This document shows, in pieces, positions 8,409 through 17,631 of a stretch of 64,000 bases of DNA. Within the stretch, counting starts at the first letter, position 1; each line of letters begins with the position of its first letter. A program made the position numbers and the translations under genes. The stretch spans positions 73,146-137,145 of the forward strand of contig NZ_KE007367.1 in NCBI RefSeq assembly GCF_000400735.1, given 5' to 3'. Origin of the DNA: Acinetobacter tandoii DSM 14970 = CIP 107469 (GTDB lineage Bacteria; Pseudomonadota; Gammaproteobacteria; Pseudomonadales; Moraxellaceae). The notes below the pieces were generated by a model that saw only the letters and a program-made list of their open reading frames with translations, ran no database searches and was not told the DNA's origin.

Positions 8409-9190
8409 ACCGTCTAGATCAAAAATTAGAGCAATTGAAACTGGAAAATCGAAGTGGTCTGGTCTGTTATTTTACTGCTGGAGATCCTAATTTCGCAGAA
8501 AGTTGTCGTTTGTTAAGTCAATTGGGTCAAGCTGGAGCTGACATCATTGAAGTTGGCATTCCATTTTCAGATCCAGTGGCAGATGGAGAGATCATTCAGG
8601 CAGCACATCTTAGGGCTTTAAGTGCAGGTCAAACGGTAAAACAGACCATTGAGTTGGTAAAAGCAATAAGGCTACATGATGACCAGACACCAATAATTTT
8701 CATGACTTATTTAAATCCGATGATGCAATATGGTTTTGAGACACTTATAGCCGAAACAGAAAATCTTATAGATGGAATATTGATTTTAGATGCTCCATAT
8801 GGATATCGAGAAAAATTTGAGGTGCAATTAAATGAAAAAAATATGCATTTAATTGCAATGACAGCGCCGACGACCCCAGTTGAAAGGTTAGAGCAAATTT
8901 CAGCGCGCGCGACAGGTTTTTTATATCATGTTGCAGAAAATGGCTTAACAGGAGGAGACTTAAATTTGTCTAACCTTGAGAAAAAGATTGCTGAAATCAA
9001 GCCTATTTTTAATATTCCAGTTGCAATTGGCTTTGGGATCAAAAATGAAAGTCATGTTAAAGCATTAGCCAATAAAGTAGATCTTATTGTTATCGGTTCA
9101 GCGCTCGTCGATACTTTTTTTAATAAAGGGATGAACGCAACTTTAGAAAAAGTCACAGTTTTTTCACAAATACTTAGAGAAAATAAATAA
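8405..9190 (+). CDS. trpA: Tryptophan synthase alpha subunit
   Basis: TrpA cleaves indole-3-glycerol phosphate to indole and glyceraldehyde 3-phosphate and channels indole to TrpB. The 261-residue TIM barrel carries the catalytic residues Glu49 and Asp60 in [15 protein letters not shown]. The phosphate-binding VAIGFGI segment lies near residue 210. The start overlaps the trpB stop, so the subunits are co-translated. It is shorter at the C-terminus than many homologues but no key residue is missing. Confidence 0.95.
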   Translation: MNRLDQKLEQLKLENRSGLVCYFTAGDPNFAESCRLLSQLGQAGADIIEVGIPFSDPVADGEIIQAAHLRALSAGQTVKQTIELVKAIRLHDDQTPIIFMTYLNPMMQYGFETLIAETENLIDGILILDAPYGYREKFEVQLNEKNMHLIAMTAPTTPVERLEQISARATGFLYHVAENGLTGGDLNLSNLEKKIAEIKPIFNIPVAIGFGIKNESHVKALANKVDLIVIGSALVDTFFNKGMNATLEKVTVFSQILRENK

Positions 9191-9311
9191 TATCCTGTTT
9201 TTAAATCAGTATATTTAAAGTTAATTTATCAAGAACCATATGTGATAAAACCCTCTCCCGTAAGGGAGATGGAACTTTGGATGTGGAGTTTTTTCTTAAA
9301 GTGATCACTTT

Positions 9312-9926
9312 TTAGAAATCACTATTATCATACAGATGTGACATACGTTTTTGCTTCGTCTCTAGATAAGCTTTGTTAAAGATATTTAAACCAACTTTTA
9401 AAGGAATCCGCTCAACAACATTAATTCCTAAATCAGTTAAAGATTTAATTTTAAGGGGATTATTTGTAATGAGTTTTACATTCTTTATTTTTAAATAATC
9501 TAACATAATGGTACACATATCATATTTACGAGCATCTGCTGGTAAATTTAATAATAAATTGGCATCAAGAGTATCATGTCCTTGGTCTTGGAGTGCATAG
9601 GCCCGAATTTTATTGGTTAATCCTATGCCACGGCCTTCTTGGCGCAGGTACAAGATCACACCTTGACCAGCATCATTAATCATTTTCATGGTTGAATGTA
9701 ATTGGGGGCCACAGTCACATTTCAGTGAAGCAAAAGCATCACCTGTTAAGCATTCCGAATGAATTCTGACGAGTACAGGTTGATTAGAAATAGTATCCAT
9801 GCCTTTGGCAAGAGCGATATGTTCTTCGCCAGTACTTTGGTCTTGAAATGCTATAATTTCAAAATCGCCAAACGCAGTAGGTAACTTTGATTTGGAAACA
9901 AATTCTATAGCCACTGGACTATCCAC
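9312..9926 (-). CDS. ribA: GTP cyclohydrolase II
   Basis: RibA opens GTP to the first riboflavin intermediate. The 204-residue protein has the zinc cysteines Cys59, Cys70 and Cys72 in [17 protein letters not shown]. The RQEGRGIGL motif follows at about 95-103, as does [10 protein letters not shown]. The N-terminus ([16 protein letters not shown]) is slightly longer than I would expect for the genus. It is convergent with trpBA and stands alone. No FMN riboswitch is visible upstream. It may be either the housekeeping enzyme or an extra copy. Confidence 0.93.
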   Translation of the reverse strand: MDSPVAIEFVSKSKLPTAFGDFEIIAFQDQSTGEEHIALAKGMDTISNQPVLVRIHSECLTGDAFASLKCDCGPQLHSTMKMINDAGQGVILYLRQEGRGIGLTNKIRAYALQDQGHDTLDANLLLNLPADARKYDMCTIMLDYLKIKNVKLITNNPLKIKSLTDLGINVVERIPLKVGLNIFNKAYLETKQKRMSHLYDNSDF

Positions 9927-10848
9927 CTATATCTTGATAATAGATAAAATACGCTGAATTAAACTTTCAGTTAGATAATATTCATTTAATAGTGAATTTT
10001 ATGTGAAACAGTTTTGTCGAATGAACCAATTTTTTCAGTTGAGTATGAACAATACAATTTTCAGATATAAGCCTAAACAGGGAAAAATTGTACACTGATT
10101 AATCGACTTCAATGCAAGCGCCTATTTATTTTTGGTATTTAAAAACTTAATTTCATGAAAATATTTAATAAATTTAGTTATTTATGTTGTTTTTGAATCA
10201 AATTATCACAGATGACATGATAGATTCAATATATACAAAAGCTGTTCATGATATGAACTTTTGTGGTCAAAAGATTCCATGTCAGTATGCCAATACAATT
10301 CATCTACCAGAAAAGACTGTACAAATAGAAAAGGTGGAGTTCGGTTGAACGACATGTGTTATCAAAAATAGACAAGATACTAGTGTGAACTATATAAATA
10401 GGGGGGATCCTTGTCGAAGTTTGTCTCAAGTAAAAATAAATGAGCTTGGCTTATTTGAAGATAAACTTAAGTGTAGGATTTTTAAAGTTAGGATTAATGA
10501 GATATATATTTTCGTTTTAAATAGATGGGGAGGATTAGGTAGACTTTATTCCTCCATTTTTCATAAAACAGAAAAACGGTAAACATATTTATTTTCTGAA
10601 TTTTATACATAAAAGCTACATCTGAAATATTTTCGGATTGAACAGAATAGAATCCTTGAAACTTAGTCGAGTCTGATGTTTATTTTATAGGATAAGATTA
10701 ATGTAATTAAGAATGATTATTTTTATTAGGTGCTGGATGGTATTTTCTAGTATTTGATTTTTTAAATATTTTAAAAAATTAATTTAAATTTAAGGTCACT
10801 TTTGTAAGGTATTAATATCGATTTATATTTTTGAATTTTGGGGTTGTT
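9927..10848. other. Long AT-rich intergenic region with small doubtful frames
   Basis: About 920 bases between ribA and the cytochrome b561 gene. A 54-codon frame runs from ATG 10184 to TGA 10348, and a 65-codon GTG frame covers 10385-10582. Neither has a good ribosome-binding site or a recognisable product. The stretch looks like decayed DNA plus the upstream regions of the two divergent genes. Confidence 0.5.
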
Positions 10849-11358
10849 ATGAAAAATAAATATCCTTTTCCAATAATGATTATGCATTGGCTTACACTTT
10901 GCCTTGTGGTGTTGGCGTATCTCACAGGTGGAGACCCAACCGTACATCTAAAAAGTGGAGAACTCCATGTTTTCGCTGGGGTATCCGTATTTTTGCTATT
11001 TTTTATCAGAATTATAATGATTTTTACTTATAGAAAAGATATTCCGCTGAACAAGCCGATGAGTAAATATCAACGAACTTTATTTTTGATGGTGAAATAC
11101 ACGCTTTATTCATTGTTGTTTTTAATTCCTGTACTGGGCTGGGTTACTTTATCTGGTTTAACAGAGAGTTATCAGTTTTTTGGAATGAGTTTACCTCTCA
11201 TAAGTAATTCATGGGATGTTGAAAAAATTGGAGAAATCCATGAATTTCTAGGTAATTCTTTCATGGTGCTGATAGGCTTTCATGCATTGGCTGCATTAAT
11301 TCATCATTATGTATTTAAAGATAACGTTTTGAAAAGTATGCTTTATTTTAAAAAGTGA
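10849..11358 (+). CDS. Cytochrome b561-family membrane protein
   Basis: A 169-residue four-helix diheme cytochrome b of the bacterial b561 (YodB/CybB) type. It passes electrons between quinone and an acceptor, sometimes superoxide. Candidate heme-ligand histidines lie in IMHWLT, ELHVFAG, IHEFLG and FHALAALIHH, each in or next to a hydrophobic segment. I start at ATG 10849, preceded by GGGG at six bases. An in-frame TTG at 10831 would add six residues and has no better signal. The CDF gene follows after 19 bases, so they may be co-transcribed. Confidence 0.88.
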   Translation: MKNKYPFPIMIMHWLTLCLVVLAYLTGGDPTVHLKSGELHVFAGVSVFLLFFIRIIMIFTYRKDIPLNKPMSKYQRTLFLMVKYTLYSLLFLIPVLGWVTLSGLTESYQFFGMSLPLISNSWDVEKIGEIHEFLGNSFMVLIGFHALAALIHHYVFKDNVLKSMLYFKK

Positions 11359-11377
11359 ACCAAGAGCTTGAAAGATT

Positions 11378-12262
11378 ATGATTGAATCAAATATTGATCT
11401 TGAGTTAAGGGCGAAAGCTGCTTCAAAGTCAACATGGATCAGTGTTGCTGTGAATATTTTCTTATCGATTGGGCAGATCTGGATTGGTCTGTTTTCTAAA
11501 TCACAAGGTTTAGTTGCAGATGGTATTCATACTTTAAGTGATTTAGTCGCGGACTTTATTGTATTAGTGGCCAATCGTCATAGTCAAAAAGCACCAGATG
11601 ACGTTCATCCTTATGGTTATCTTCGTTTTGAGAATGCAGCATCTTTTATACTGGGTTTAATTTTACTGTCGGTTGGGGTCGGAATGCTATGGACGGCAAC
11701 CCATAAAATTCTTCATCCTGAGCAAATTCCCCAAGTTCATAGCATAGCGCTTTGGGTAGCAATAACAGCATTGATCTGTAAGGAACTCTTGTTCCGCTAT
11801 ATGCTCTCTATTGCCAAAAAAGTAAAATCGAGTTTATTGATTGCGAATGCTTGGCACGCACGTTCAGATGCGGCATCTTCTTTTGTTGTGGCATTAGGGA
11901 TTATAGGGAATCTTGCGGGGTACCCAATTCTTGATCCAATCGCGGCGTTAATTGTCGGTTTGATGATTGCTAAAATGGGTTTCGACTTTAGCTGGACGGG
12001 CTTACATGATTTGATGGACAAGTCGGCAAATGAAGATGAGATTGCTGCTATTAAAGAAACCTTATTGAATAAAGAGGGTATATTGGGCTTACATCAACTT
12101 AGAACCCGTAAAATGGGTGATATGATTATTGTGGATGTTCATTTAGAAGTCAGTGGCGAGCAAAGTGTAAGAGAAGGACATAAAATAGCAGTAGATGCCA
12201 GAAATGAAGTCCTCAAAAACCATAATGTGATTGATGTGGTTACTCACATTGACCCGATATAA
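11378..12262 (+). CDS. Cation diffusion facilitator (divalent metal efflux)
   Basis: Inner-membrane metal/proton antiporter of 294 residues. Metal-site motifs are GIHTLSD in transmembrane helix 2 and HARSDAASS in helix 5, an HxxxD/HxxxD site typical of zinc-selective members. HPYGYLRFE follows helix 2. The C-terminal cytoplasmic domain (about 210-294) has the dimerising ferredoxin-like fold and a VTHIDP end. Substrate is probably zinc or a related divalent cation, by inference. It is close behind the cytochrome b561 gene. Confidence 0.9.
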   Translation: MIESNIDLELRAKAASKSTWISVAVNIFLSIGQIWIGLFSKSQGLVADGIHTLSDLVADFIVLVANRHSQKAPDDVHPYGYLRFENAASFILGLILLSVGVGMLWTATHKILHPEQIPQVHSIALWVAITALICKELLFRYMLSIAKKVKSSLLIANAWHARSDAASSFVVALGIIGNLAGYPILDPIAALIVGLMIAKMGFDFSWTGLHDLMDKSANEDEIAAIKETLLNKEGILGLHQLRTRKMGDMIIVDVHLEVSGEQSVREGHKIAVDARNEVLKNHNVIDVVTHIDPI

Positions 12263-12873
12263 TTTGAAAGTAGAAAGAAATAGGCATCAAGAATAAATAA
12301 GATTCGAGATGCCTGAATTTAAAAAGATTTATTGAAAATGTCCAATGAGTTCATTTGTTTCAATTAAGCCTCGAATTTGTATTTTTTAAATCATATTTAA
12401 ATAAAATTCTTTTGTATCACCTCAATATTTCAATCACATGGTGATCACGAAAAGTTTAAGCTCAATTGGGATACTTTTCAGCGCAACTTTCTTTTTTTAA
12501 TATCCGTACATTGCCTTTTATAGCATTAGATATATGTCTTAAGAGCATTATTTTCATAGATAATAATAATGTGATTATCAATATGTTATTTAAAATTTCC
12601 ATAGTTTTATGTGGTATTACATACCGTGCTTATGCCATATTATATTGTATGAATTAGAATAATTTTTAGCCTTCAAACTACATGGCTCGATTTGTTAAAA
12701 CTCTTCGCAAAAGCGTAGCAGACATTGATAACAAAGCCCTGAAACTAGGGTTGATTAGATCAAATATTTTTACAGAGAAGCTGTACTCACAATGATAAAG
12801 AAGTTATTGGTCTAGCCTAGAGTTTAGACAAGTTAAACTGAGTTTTCAGTGACCAGACATAAGGACAAAAATA
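12263..12873. other. Intergenic region with weak hairpin and a 37-residue frame
   Basis: A hairpin AGGCATC/GATGCCT at 12282-12314 without a strong T run may end the CDF transcript. A 37-residue frame runs from ATG 12682 to TGA 12795 (MARFVKTLRKSVADIDNKAL...) but lacks a ribosome-binding site. An inverted repeat AGTTTA/TAAACT (12821-12839) sits 35 bases before the ABC cassette and could be an operator. Otherwise AT-rich and featureless. Confidence 0.45.
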
Positions 12874-13599
12874 ATGAAGTCGAGTCAGGATGTCCTCATC
12901 CAGTGTTCTGGTGTGACGAAAGAATATGGTGTCGGTGAAGCGAAAGTGACCGCCTTACGAGGTGTCAATCTTGATGTCTACCGAGGGGAGTTACTTATTC
13001 TGGCTGGTCCTTCAGGCTGTGGAAAAACAACCCTGATTTCAATTATCGGGGGAATTTTGAAACGTGATGCAGGCACATGCACCATACTTGGCAAAGACTT
13101 GGAAAACATGACTACAGCCGAGCGAGCGCATTTTCGTGGAACTTCTATTGGTTTTGTGTTCCAGACTTTTAACTTGCTTCCTTCATTGACGGCTGCTGAA
13201 AACGTTGCCGTGCCTTTATTAATCAGTGGCGAAGAGCGCAAGTTTGCGCTTCAACGTGCTCGAGTCATTCTGGATCAGGTTGGACTTTCGGGACGTGAAG
13301 ATGCACTTCCAAGCCAGCTCAGTGGTGGGCAACAGCAGCGTGTAGCAATTGCGCGTGCACTTGTGCATGAACCTAAAATCATTATTTGTGACGAACCAAC
13401 GAGTAGTTTGGATCATGCCACGGGACATGCCATGATGGAGATCTTGCGGAATGTAGCACAAGCTCCAGATCGCGCACTAGTAGTGGTAACACATGACACG
13501 CGTATTTATGAGTTTGCTGATCGTATCGCGCATATGGATGATGGGAAGATTGCCGATATAAGCAATCCAGTCGAGGAGACAAAGTACAATGATGCGTAA
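12874..13599 (+). CDS. ABC transporter ATP-binding protein (MacB/LolD/DevA type)
   Basis: A 241-residue ATPase with Walker [10 protein letters not shown] (45-53), signature LSGGQ (149-153) and Walker [13 protein letters not shown] (169-180). The DEPTSSLD form is typical of ATPases that pair with FtsX-like permeases. Its stop lies 11 bases inside the next gene, the HlyD-type adaptor, and an FtsX-type permease follows: the DevBCA/MacAB exporter layout. Base composition is raised: one 60-base line (13261-13320) has 32 G+C, against 24 in a line of the upstream CDF gene (11461-11520). This suggests acquisition from another background. Confidence 0.92.
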   Translation: MKSSQDVLIQCSGVTKEYGVGEAKVTALRGVNLDVYRGELLILAGPSGCGKTTLISIIGGILKRDAGTCTILGKDLENMTTAERAHFRGTSIGFVFQTFNLLPSLTAAENVAVPLLISGEERKFALQRARVILDQVGLSGREDALPSQLSGGQQQRVAIARALVHEPKIIICDEPTSSLDHATGHAMMEILRNVAQAPDRALVVVTHDTRIYEFADRIAHMDDGKIADISNPVEETKYNDA

Positions 13600-14542
13600 A
13601 TATTTGCTCCCAATACTCGCACTGATCGGTCTATTGCTTGCTGTCACGATGGTACTGATTGGCAATAGGCAATCACCTCCATCCCAACCCGTAGTTCAGT
13701 CACCCAAATCACCTTTTCCGAGCTATGTGGCTGGCGCAGGTATTATCGAGGCGAGCACTGGAAACATTGTGGTTGGCACGCCTGTGTCTGGTGTTGTGGT
13801 CGAACTGTATGTGCACGAAGGCAGCGAGGTGCAGGTTGGCGATAAGTTATTTAAGATTGATGATCGTGAACTTCAAGCCCAACTTCTACCTGCAATGGCG
13901 AAAATCAAAGAAATTGCAGCGCGTTTGGCACAAGCCAAGAGCCAATTTGAACTTGCGAACAGCTTATCGGATAAACGTGCGATTAGCGTCGAGGAACTCA
14001 ACAATCGGCGCTTTGCAGTCCAGCTTGCTGAAGCTGAGCTGGCATCAGCTCAAGCGCAGGTTAAGCAAATTCAAATGGATATTGAGCGCTATACTGTACG
14101 TGCTTTAATCCATGGACGAGTATTACAAAACAAGATTCGTATCGGCGCATTCGTGCAAGGTGGTGTGCCTAGTGACTCTTCGATGTTGATTGGTAATGAT
14201 GATCGGCTATTCGTACGTGCTGACATTGATGAGAATGATGCATGGCGAATCCAGCCAGAGGCACATGCCGTGGCATTTGTGCGGGGTAATCCAAATTTAC
14301 ACACCACACTGAAATTTGAACGGGTGGATCCGTATGTGCTGCCTAAAACCTCACTGACGGGGGATAGCACCGAGCGGGTCGATACCCGTGCCTTGCAGGT
14401 CATTTATAGTTTTGATCACACCACCTTGCCAATTTATGTTGGGCAACAAGTTGATGTATTCATTGAGACCACAGTAGACAAATCTTCAAAGAGTAAGCCT
14501 TCGCAATCCACAGCAACACCGTCTTCCGCGAAGATTTTGTAA
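13589..14542 (+). CDS. HlyD/DevB-type periplasmic adaptor protein
   Basis: A 317-residue membrane fusion protein. One N-terminal transmembrane segment (about residues 5-23) anchors it to the inner membrane. A biotinyl-lipoyl-like half (VVGTPVSGVVVELYVHEGSEVQVGDKL, in part) follows, then a coiled-coil hairpin of about 95-165 and a beta-barrel. It links the ATPase/permease to the outer envelope. It overlaps the ATPase gene and precedes the permease by about 40 bases. The C-terminus ends in a Ser/Lys-rich tail. Substrate unknown. Confidence 0.88.
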   Translation: MMRKYLLPILALIGLLLAVTMVLIGNRQSPPSQPVVQSPKSPFPSYVAGAGIIEASTGNIVVGTPVSGVVVELYVHEGSEVQVGDKLFKIDDRELQAQLLPAMAKIKEIAARLAQAKSQFELANSLSDKRAISVEELNNRRFAVQLAEAELASAQAQVKQIQMDIERYTVRALIHGRVLQNKIRIGAFVQGGVPSDSSMLIGNDDRLFVRADIDENDAWRIQPEAHAVAFVRGNPNLHTTLKFERVDPYVLPKTSLTGDSTERVDTRALQVIYSFDHTTLPIYVGQQVDVFIETTVDKSSKSKPSQSTATPSSAKIL

Positions 14543-14582
14543 TGATCCAGTCCGTCTGCATGCATTAAAAAGGAGTACCAAA

Positions 14583-15776
14583 ATGTTACGTATAGCCTTA
14601 AAAATGCTGCTGGGTGATCGTGCCAAATATGTGGGTTTAATCTTTGGTATTACCTTTACATCGTTCTTGGTGACTTTTGCAGCATCCTACTTTGCTGGAA
14701 TTATGACGCGAGGTTACGCACCTATTTCCGAGAATGGTACTGTAGATGTATGGGTGATGGATCCTGCGGTAACTTCAGTTGAGCAAACCACCAATATGTC
14801 TTTGCAAGCATTGGCAAGAGTTCGCAGTGTAGCAGGGGTGCAGTCAGCAGTCCCCTTCATGTTTGCCACGGCAGATGTCCGTTTTCCAGATGGGCGTTAC
14901 CAGCCCTTTCAGGTGATTGGTGTTGATGATGCAACCTTAATTGGTATGCCGCCCATTCAAAATGATGTGATGCCTAGTTTGCTGAGAGTTCCTGATGCAG
15001 TGGTGATTGATGCAGGGGGAACCAATGGTAAGTTGGAAACCACATTGCAAATTTCGGAGCAATTGCCACAAGGTAAAATAGATTTTGATGCGCCAACCCG
15101 TGAACTGACCACAGGTGATGAATTACTTCTGAATGATCATAGCTTGCGAATTCTCGGTCAATCGTAAGGACTTCCTAGATTTCCACCACGTCCGTTGCTA
15201 TATACGACTTTTTCGAACGCGACTCGAATTTTGCCACCAGAACGACGTCAGCTCACATTCGTGCTGGTCAACGCTGCACCGAAGGTAGCGCCCGAAGACT
15301 TAGCAGCGCGCATCGAGTCAGCCACAGGTTTACGTGCACGGACATCTGCACAGTTTAAATCGGATACTGTGCATTGGTTTCTGCTGAACTCTGAAGATGT
15401 GGGAGACATTGGGGCAATGCTAACCTTGGCAATCTCTGTCGGCTTTGGTGTAACAGGCGTTATGCTTTACATGTTTACAAATGAGAACCTGCGTAATTAT
15501 GCGGTGCTTAGTGCGATGGGGGCCACACCGAGACTTCTTTTGACCATGGTATTTGCTCAGGCGGGTTTGTGTGGGCTGCTGGGCACAGGTCTTGGGCTAG
15601 GACTCTGTGCCATGATTGGGCAGTTGGCAATTATGGCTGGATATCCATTTCGGATGATGTGGTTTACCCCTGTGTTAGGAGCAGTGACTGTTATACTGGT
15701 CTGCTTGGTTGCTGCTGCATTGAGCGTGCGGCCTGTATTGAAGATGGAACCAAGCCAAGTATTTTCGGGGCGTTGA
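14583..15776 (+). pseudogene. FtsX/DevC-type ABC permease interrupted by an in-frame TAA
   Basis: The reading frame is continuous over 398 codons except for one TAA at 15165-15167. Before it lies an N-terminal transmembrane helix and the periplasmic domain (194 residues). After it, in the same frame, the text resumes as GLPRFPPRPLLYTTFSN and continues through three further helices to VFSGR. No frameshift is needed, so a single base change explains the break. The second half has only a TTG (15195) as possible start and no clear ribosome-binding site, so re-initiation is unlikely. Loss of this permease would disable the exporter formed with the two upstream genes. Sequencing error and readthrough are the alternatives. 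Confidence 0.85.
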
Positions 15777-15940
15777 AAGGGGCGTACTTACGATGATAAG
15801 AACATTGAAATGAGTATGGACTACTGCAGGCTGAGTTTCTAAGAGTGAATGCTAAGAAAACCTGCAGTAATATGATCGATTCAATATAGAGCGTTGCGCA
15901 TTAGCATTTTGAATTATTTAAACTATTTATTATCAATGCT

Positions 15941-17335
15941 TTATGCCTGAATTACGGCTTTTTTCTTTTGTGGATGATAGCGGAAGCTAGCTCCTCTATG
16001 ATTTTCAGGCAACAAAGGACCTTGTCCAAACAGTTTGTCGCGTAAAGTTCCAGTGGCATATTCAGTCTGATAAACACCGCGTTTCTGAAGTTCTGGAACC
16101 ACAAATTCAACAACATCTTCAAATGTTTTATGCGCCAAGATATAGGCAAGATTAAAACCATCAATACCCGTATCTTCTACCCACTCTTGTAGACGGTCCG
16201 CAATCGTTGTTGGTGAGCCGACCAGTACGGGTCCATTACCACCCACACTGATAAATTTAGCAATTTCTTTAATTGTCCAAATACGATCAGGATCAGCTTT
16301 TACATAGGAGTCCAGCATAGATTGAATAGCATTGGTCTGAATGTATTCAACCTGATCAGCAGCATTAAATTGTGAGAAGTCGATCCCAGACCAGCCAGAA
16401 GCTAAGGTTAATCCACCATGATAACTTCCATATTGTTGATATTCTTTAAATTTAGCTTGAGCTTTTGCATCTGTTTCATCTACAACAATAGACAGCATGG
16501 TGTAAATTAAAATTGAAGAAGGATCTTTGCCATTTTCTACAAGTTTAGTGCGGATGGCTTGAACCAGTTTTTTTACTGCTTCTTTGGTTGGTGCAGAAAT
16601 AAAAACACATTCGGCATTTTGGCAGGCAAAAGTTTGTCCACGGTGTGATGCACCAGCTTGATAAAGAACTGGAGTACGCTGCGGAGAGGGCTCACAAATA
16701 TGAATACCAGGAACGGTAAAATATTCACCTTCATGATGAATCGGATGCACTTTTTTAGGGTCAGCAAAAATCCCTTTTTCTTTGTCGCGAAGCACAGCGT
16801 CTTGCTCCCAAGACCCTTCCCAAAGCTTATACAGAACTTCAAGGTATTCATCGGCAATGTCATAACGATTATCATGGCTGACCTGATTTTTTAAACCTAA
16901 GTTTTTAGAACCACTTTCTAAATATGAGGTCACAATATTCCAACCCGCACGACCTTTGGTCAGATGATCCAGCGTGCTCATACGGCGTGCAAATGGATAA
17001 GGATGTTCAAAGGAAATAGAGGTGGTCACACCAAAGCCCAAGTGTTTGGTGACAGCAGCCATCGCAGGAACAATTTGTAGCGGATCATTGACAGGCACTT
17101 GTACAGCACCACTCAGTGCATGTTCGGCGGATTGATGATAGACATCATAAATTCCCAATACGTCTGCCAGAAAAATGCCATCAAATTTCCCACGTTCTAA
17201 AATTTGGGCTAAATCTGTCCAATACTCTAAGTCTTTATATTCTGTAGAGCGGTCTTGCGGATGACGCCATAAGCCAGGTGATTGGTGGGCGATACAATTC
17301 ATTTCAAAAGCATTAAATCTAATTTTTTTGGTCAT
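15941..17335 (-). CDS. LLM-class flavin-dependent monooxygenase (NtaA/SnaA/DmoA family)
   Basis: A 464-residue TIM-barrel monooxygenase using FMNH2 from a separate reductase. It has the NtaA-type N-terminus (IRFNAFEMNC), FLADVLGIYD near residue 57, FEHPYPFARRMSTLDHLT and GRAGWNIVTS around 110-137, and the C-terminal NLAYILAH segment. Members act on nitrilotriacetate, pristinamycin, dimethyl sulfide or similar small organosulfur molecules. Divergence from two SfnB-like genes points to sulfur acquisition. The exact substrate cannot be assigned. The 296-base intergenic region to the right carries both promoters. Confidence 0.88.
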   Translation of the reverse strand: MTKKIRFNAFEMNCIAHQSPGLWRHPQDRSTEYKDLEYWTDLAQILERGKFDGIFLADVLGIYDVYHQSAEHALSGAVQVPVNDPLQIVPAMAAVTKHLGFGVTTSISFEHPYPFARRMSTLDHLTKGRAGWNIVTSYLESGSKNLGLKNQVSHDNRYDIADEYLEVLYKLWEGSWEQDAVLRDKEKGIFADPKKVHPIHHEGEYFTVPGIHICEPSPQRTPVLYQAGASHRGQTFACQNAECVFISAPTKEAVKKLVQAIRTKLVENGKDPSSILIYTMLSIVVDETDAKAQAKFKEYQQYGSYHGGLTLASGWSGIDFSQFNAADQVEYIQTNAIQSMLDSYVKADPDRIWTIKEIAKFISVGGNGPVLVGSPTTIADRLQEWVEDTGIDGFNLAYILAHKTFEDVVEFVVPELQKRGVYQTEYATGTLRDKLFGQGPLLPENHRGASFRYHPQKKKAVIQA

Positions 17336-17631
17336 ATCGGTTTAAGATTTTTAACGAAAATAATAAATAAGCTTAATAAGAAAATATGCAAACTTTCATA
17401 ATAAAAAAATCAATCTTTATCATAAATAATGTTTATGAAGATGAGGAGTGTTTATTGAAGTTTTGGTGATAAAGGTAAAATAAATTAAAAACTTGTAAAT
17501 ATATAAATTTGAATGTGAATAAAACCATGGATTATATTTTAAAAAATGATTTTATTTTCGGATTAAATTATAAATATAAGAAAAAAATAGTGCTAGCTTA
17601 GGTTTTATAACCATCTCACTGAGTTTTTATA
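17336..17631. promoter_or_regulatory. Divergent promoter region of the sulfur-acquisition genes
   Basis: 296 bases, extremely AT-rich, separating the LLM monooxygenase gene (minus) from the SfnB-like pair (plus). It should hold both promoters. No defined CysB or SfnR site could be recognised by eye. Confidence 0.5.

Noticed and set aside
9927..10183. FMN riboswitch upstream of ribA
   Set aside because: None of the conserved RFN element boxes could be found on the minus strand.
10385..10582. 65-residue protein from GTG
   Set aside because: No ribosome-binding site and no protein-like pattern; lies in decayed AT-rich DNA.
12466..12657. 63-residue protein
   Set aside because: Composition is that of random AT-rich DNA read as hydrophobic residues; no start signal.
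12874..15776. LolCDE lipoprotein exporter
   Set aside because: An HlyD-type adaptor is part of the cassette and the permease is single, so a DevBCA/MacAB-like exporter fits better.
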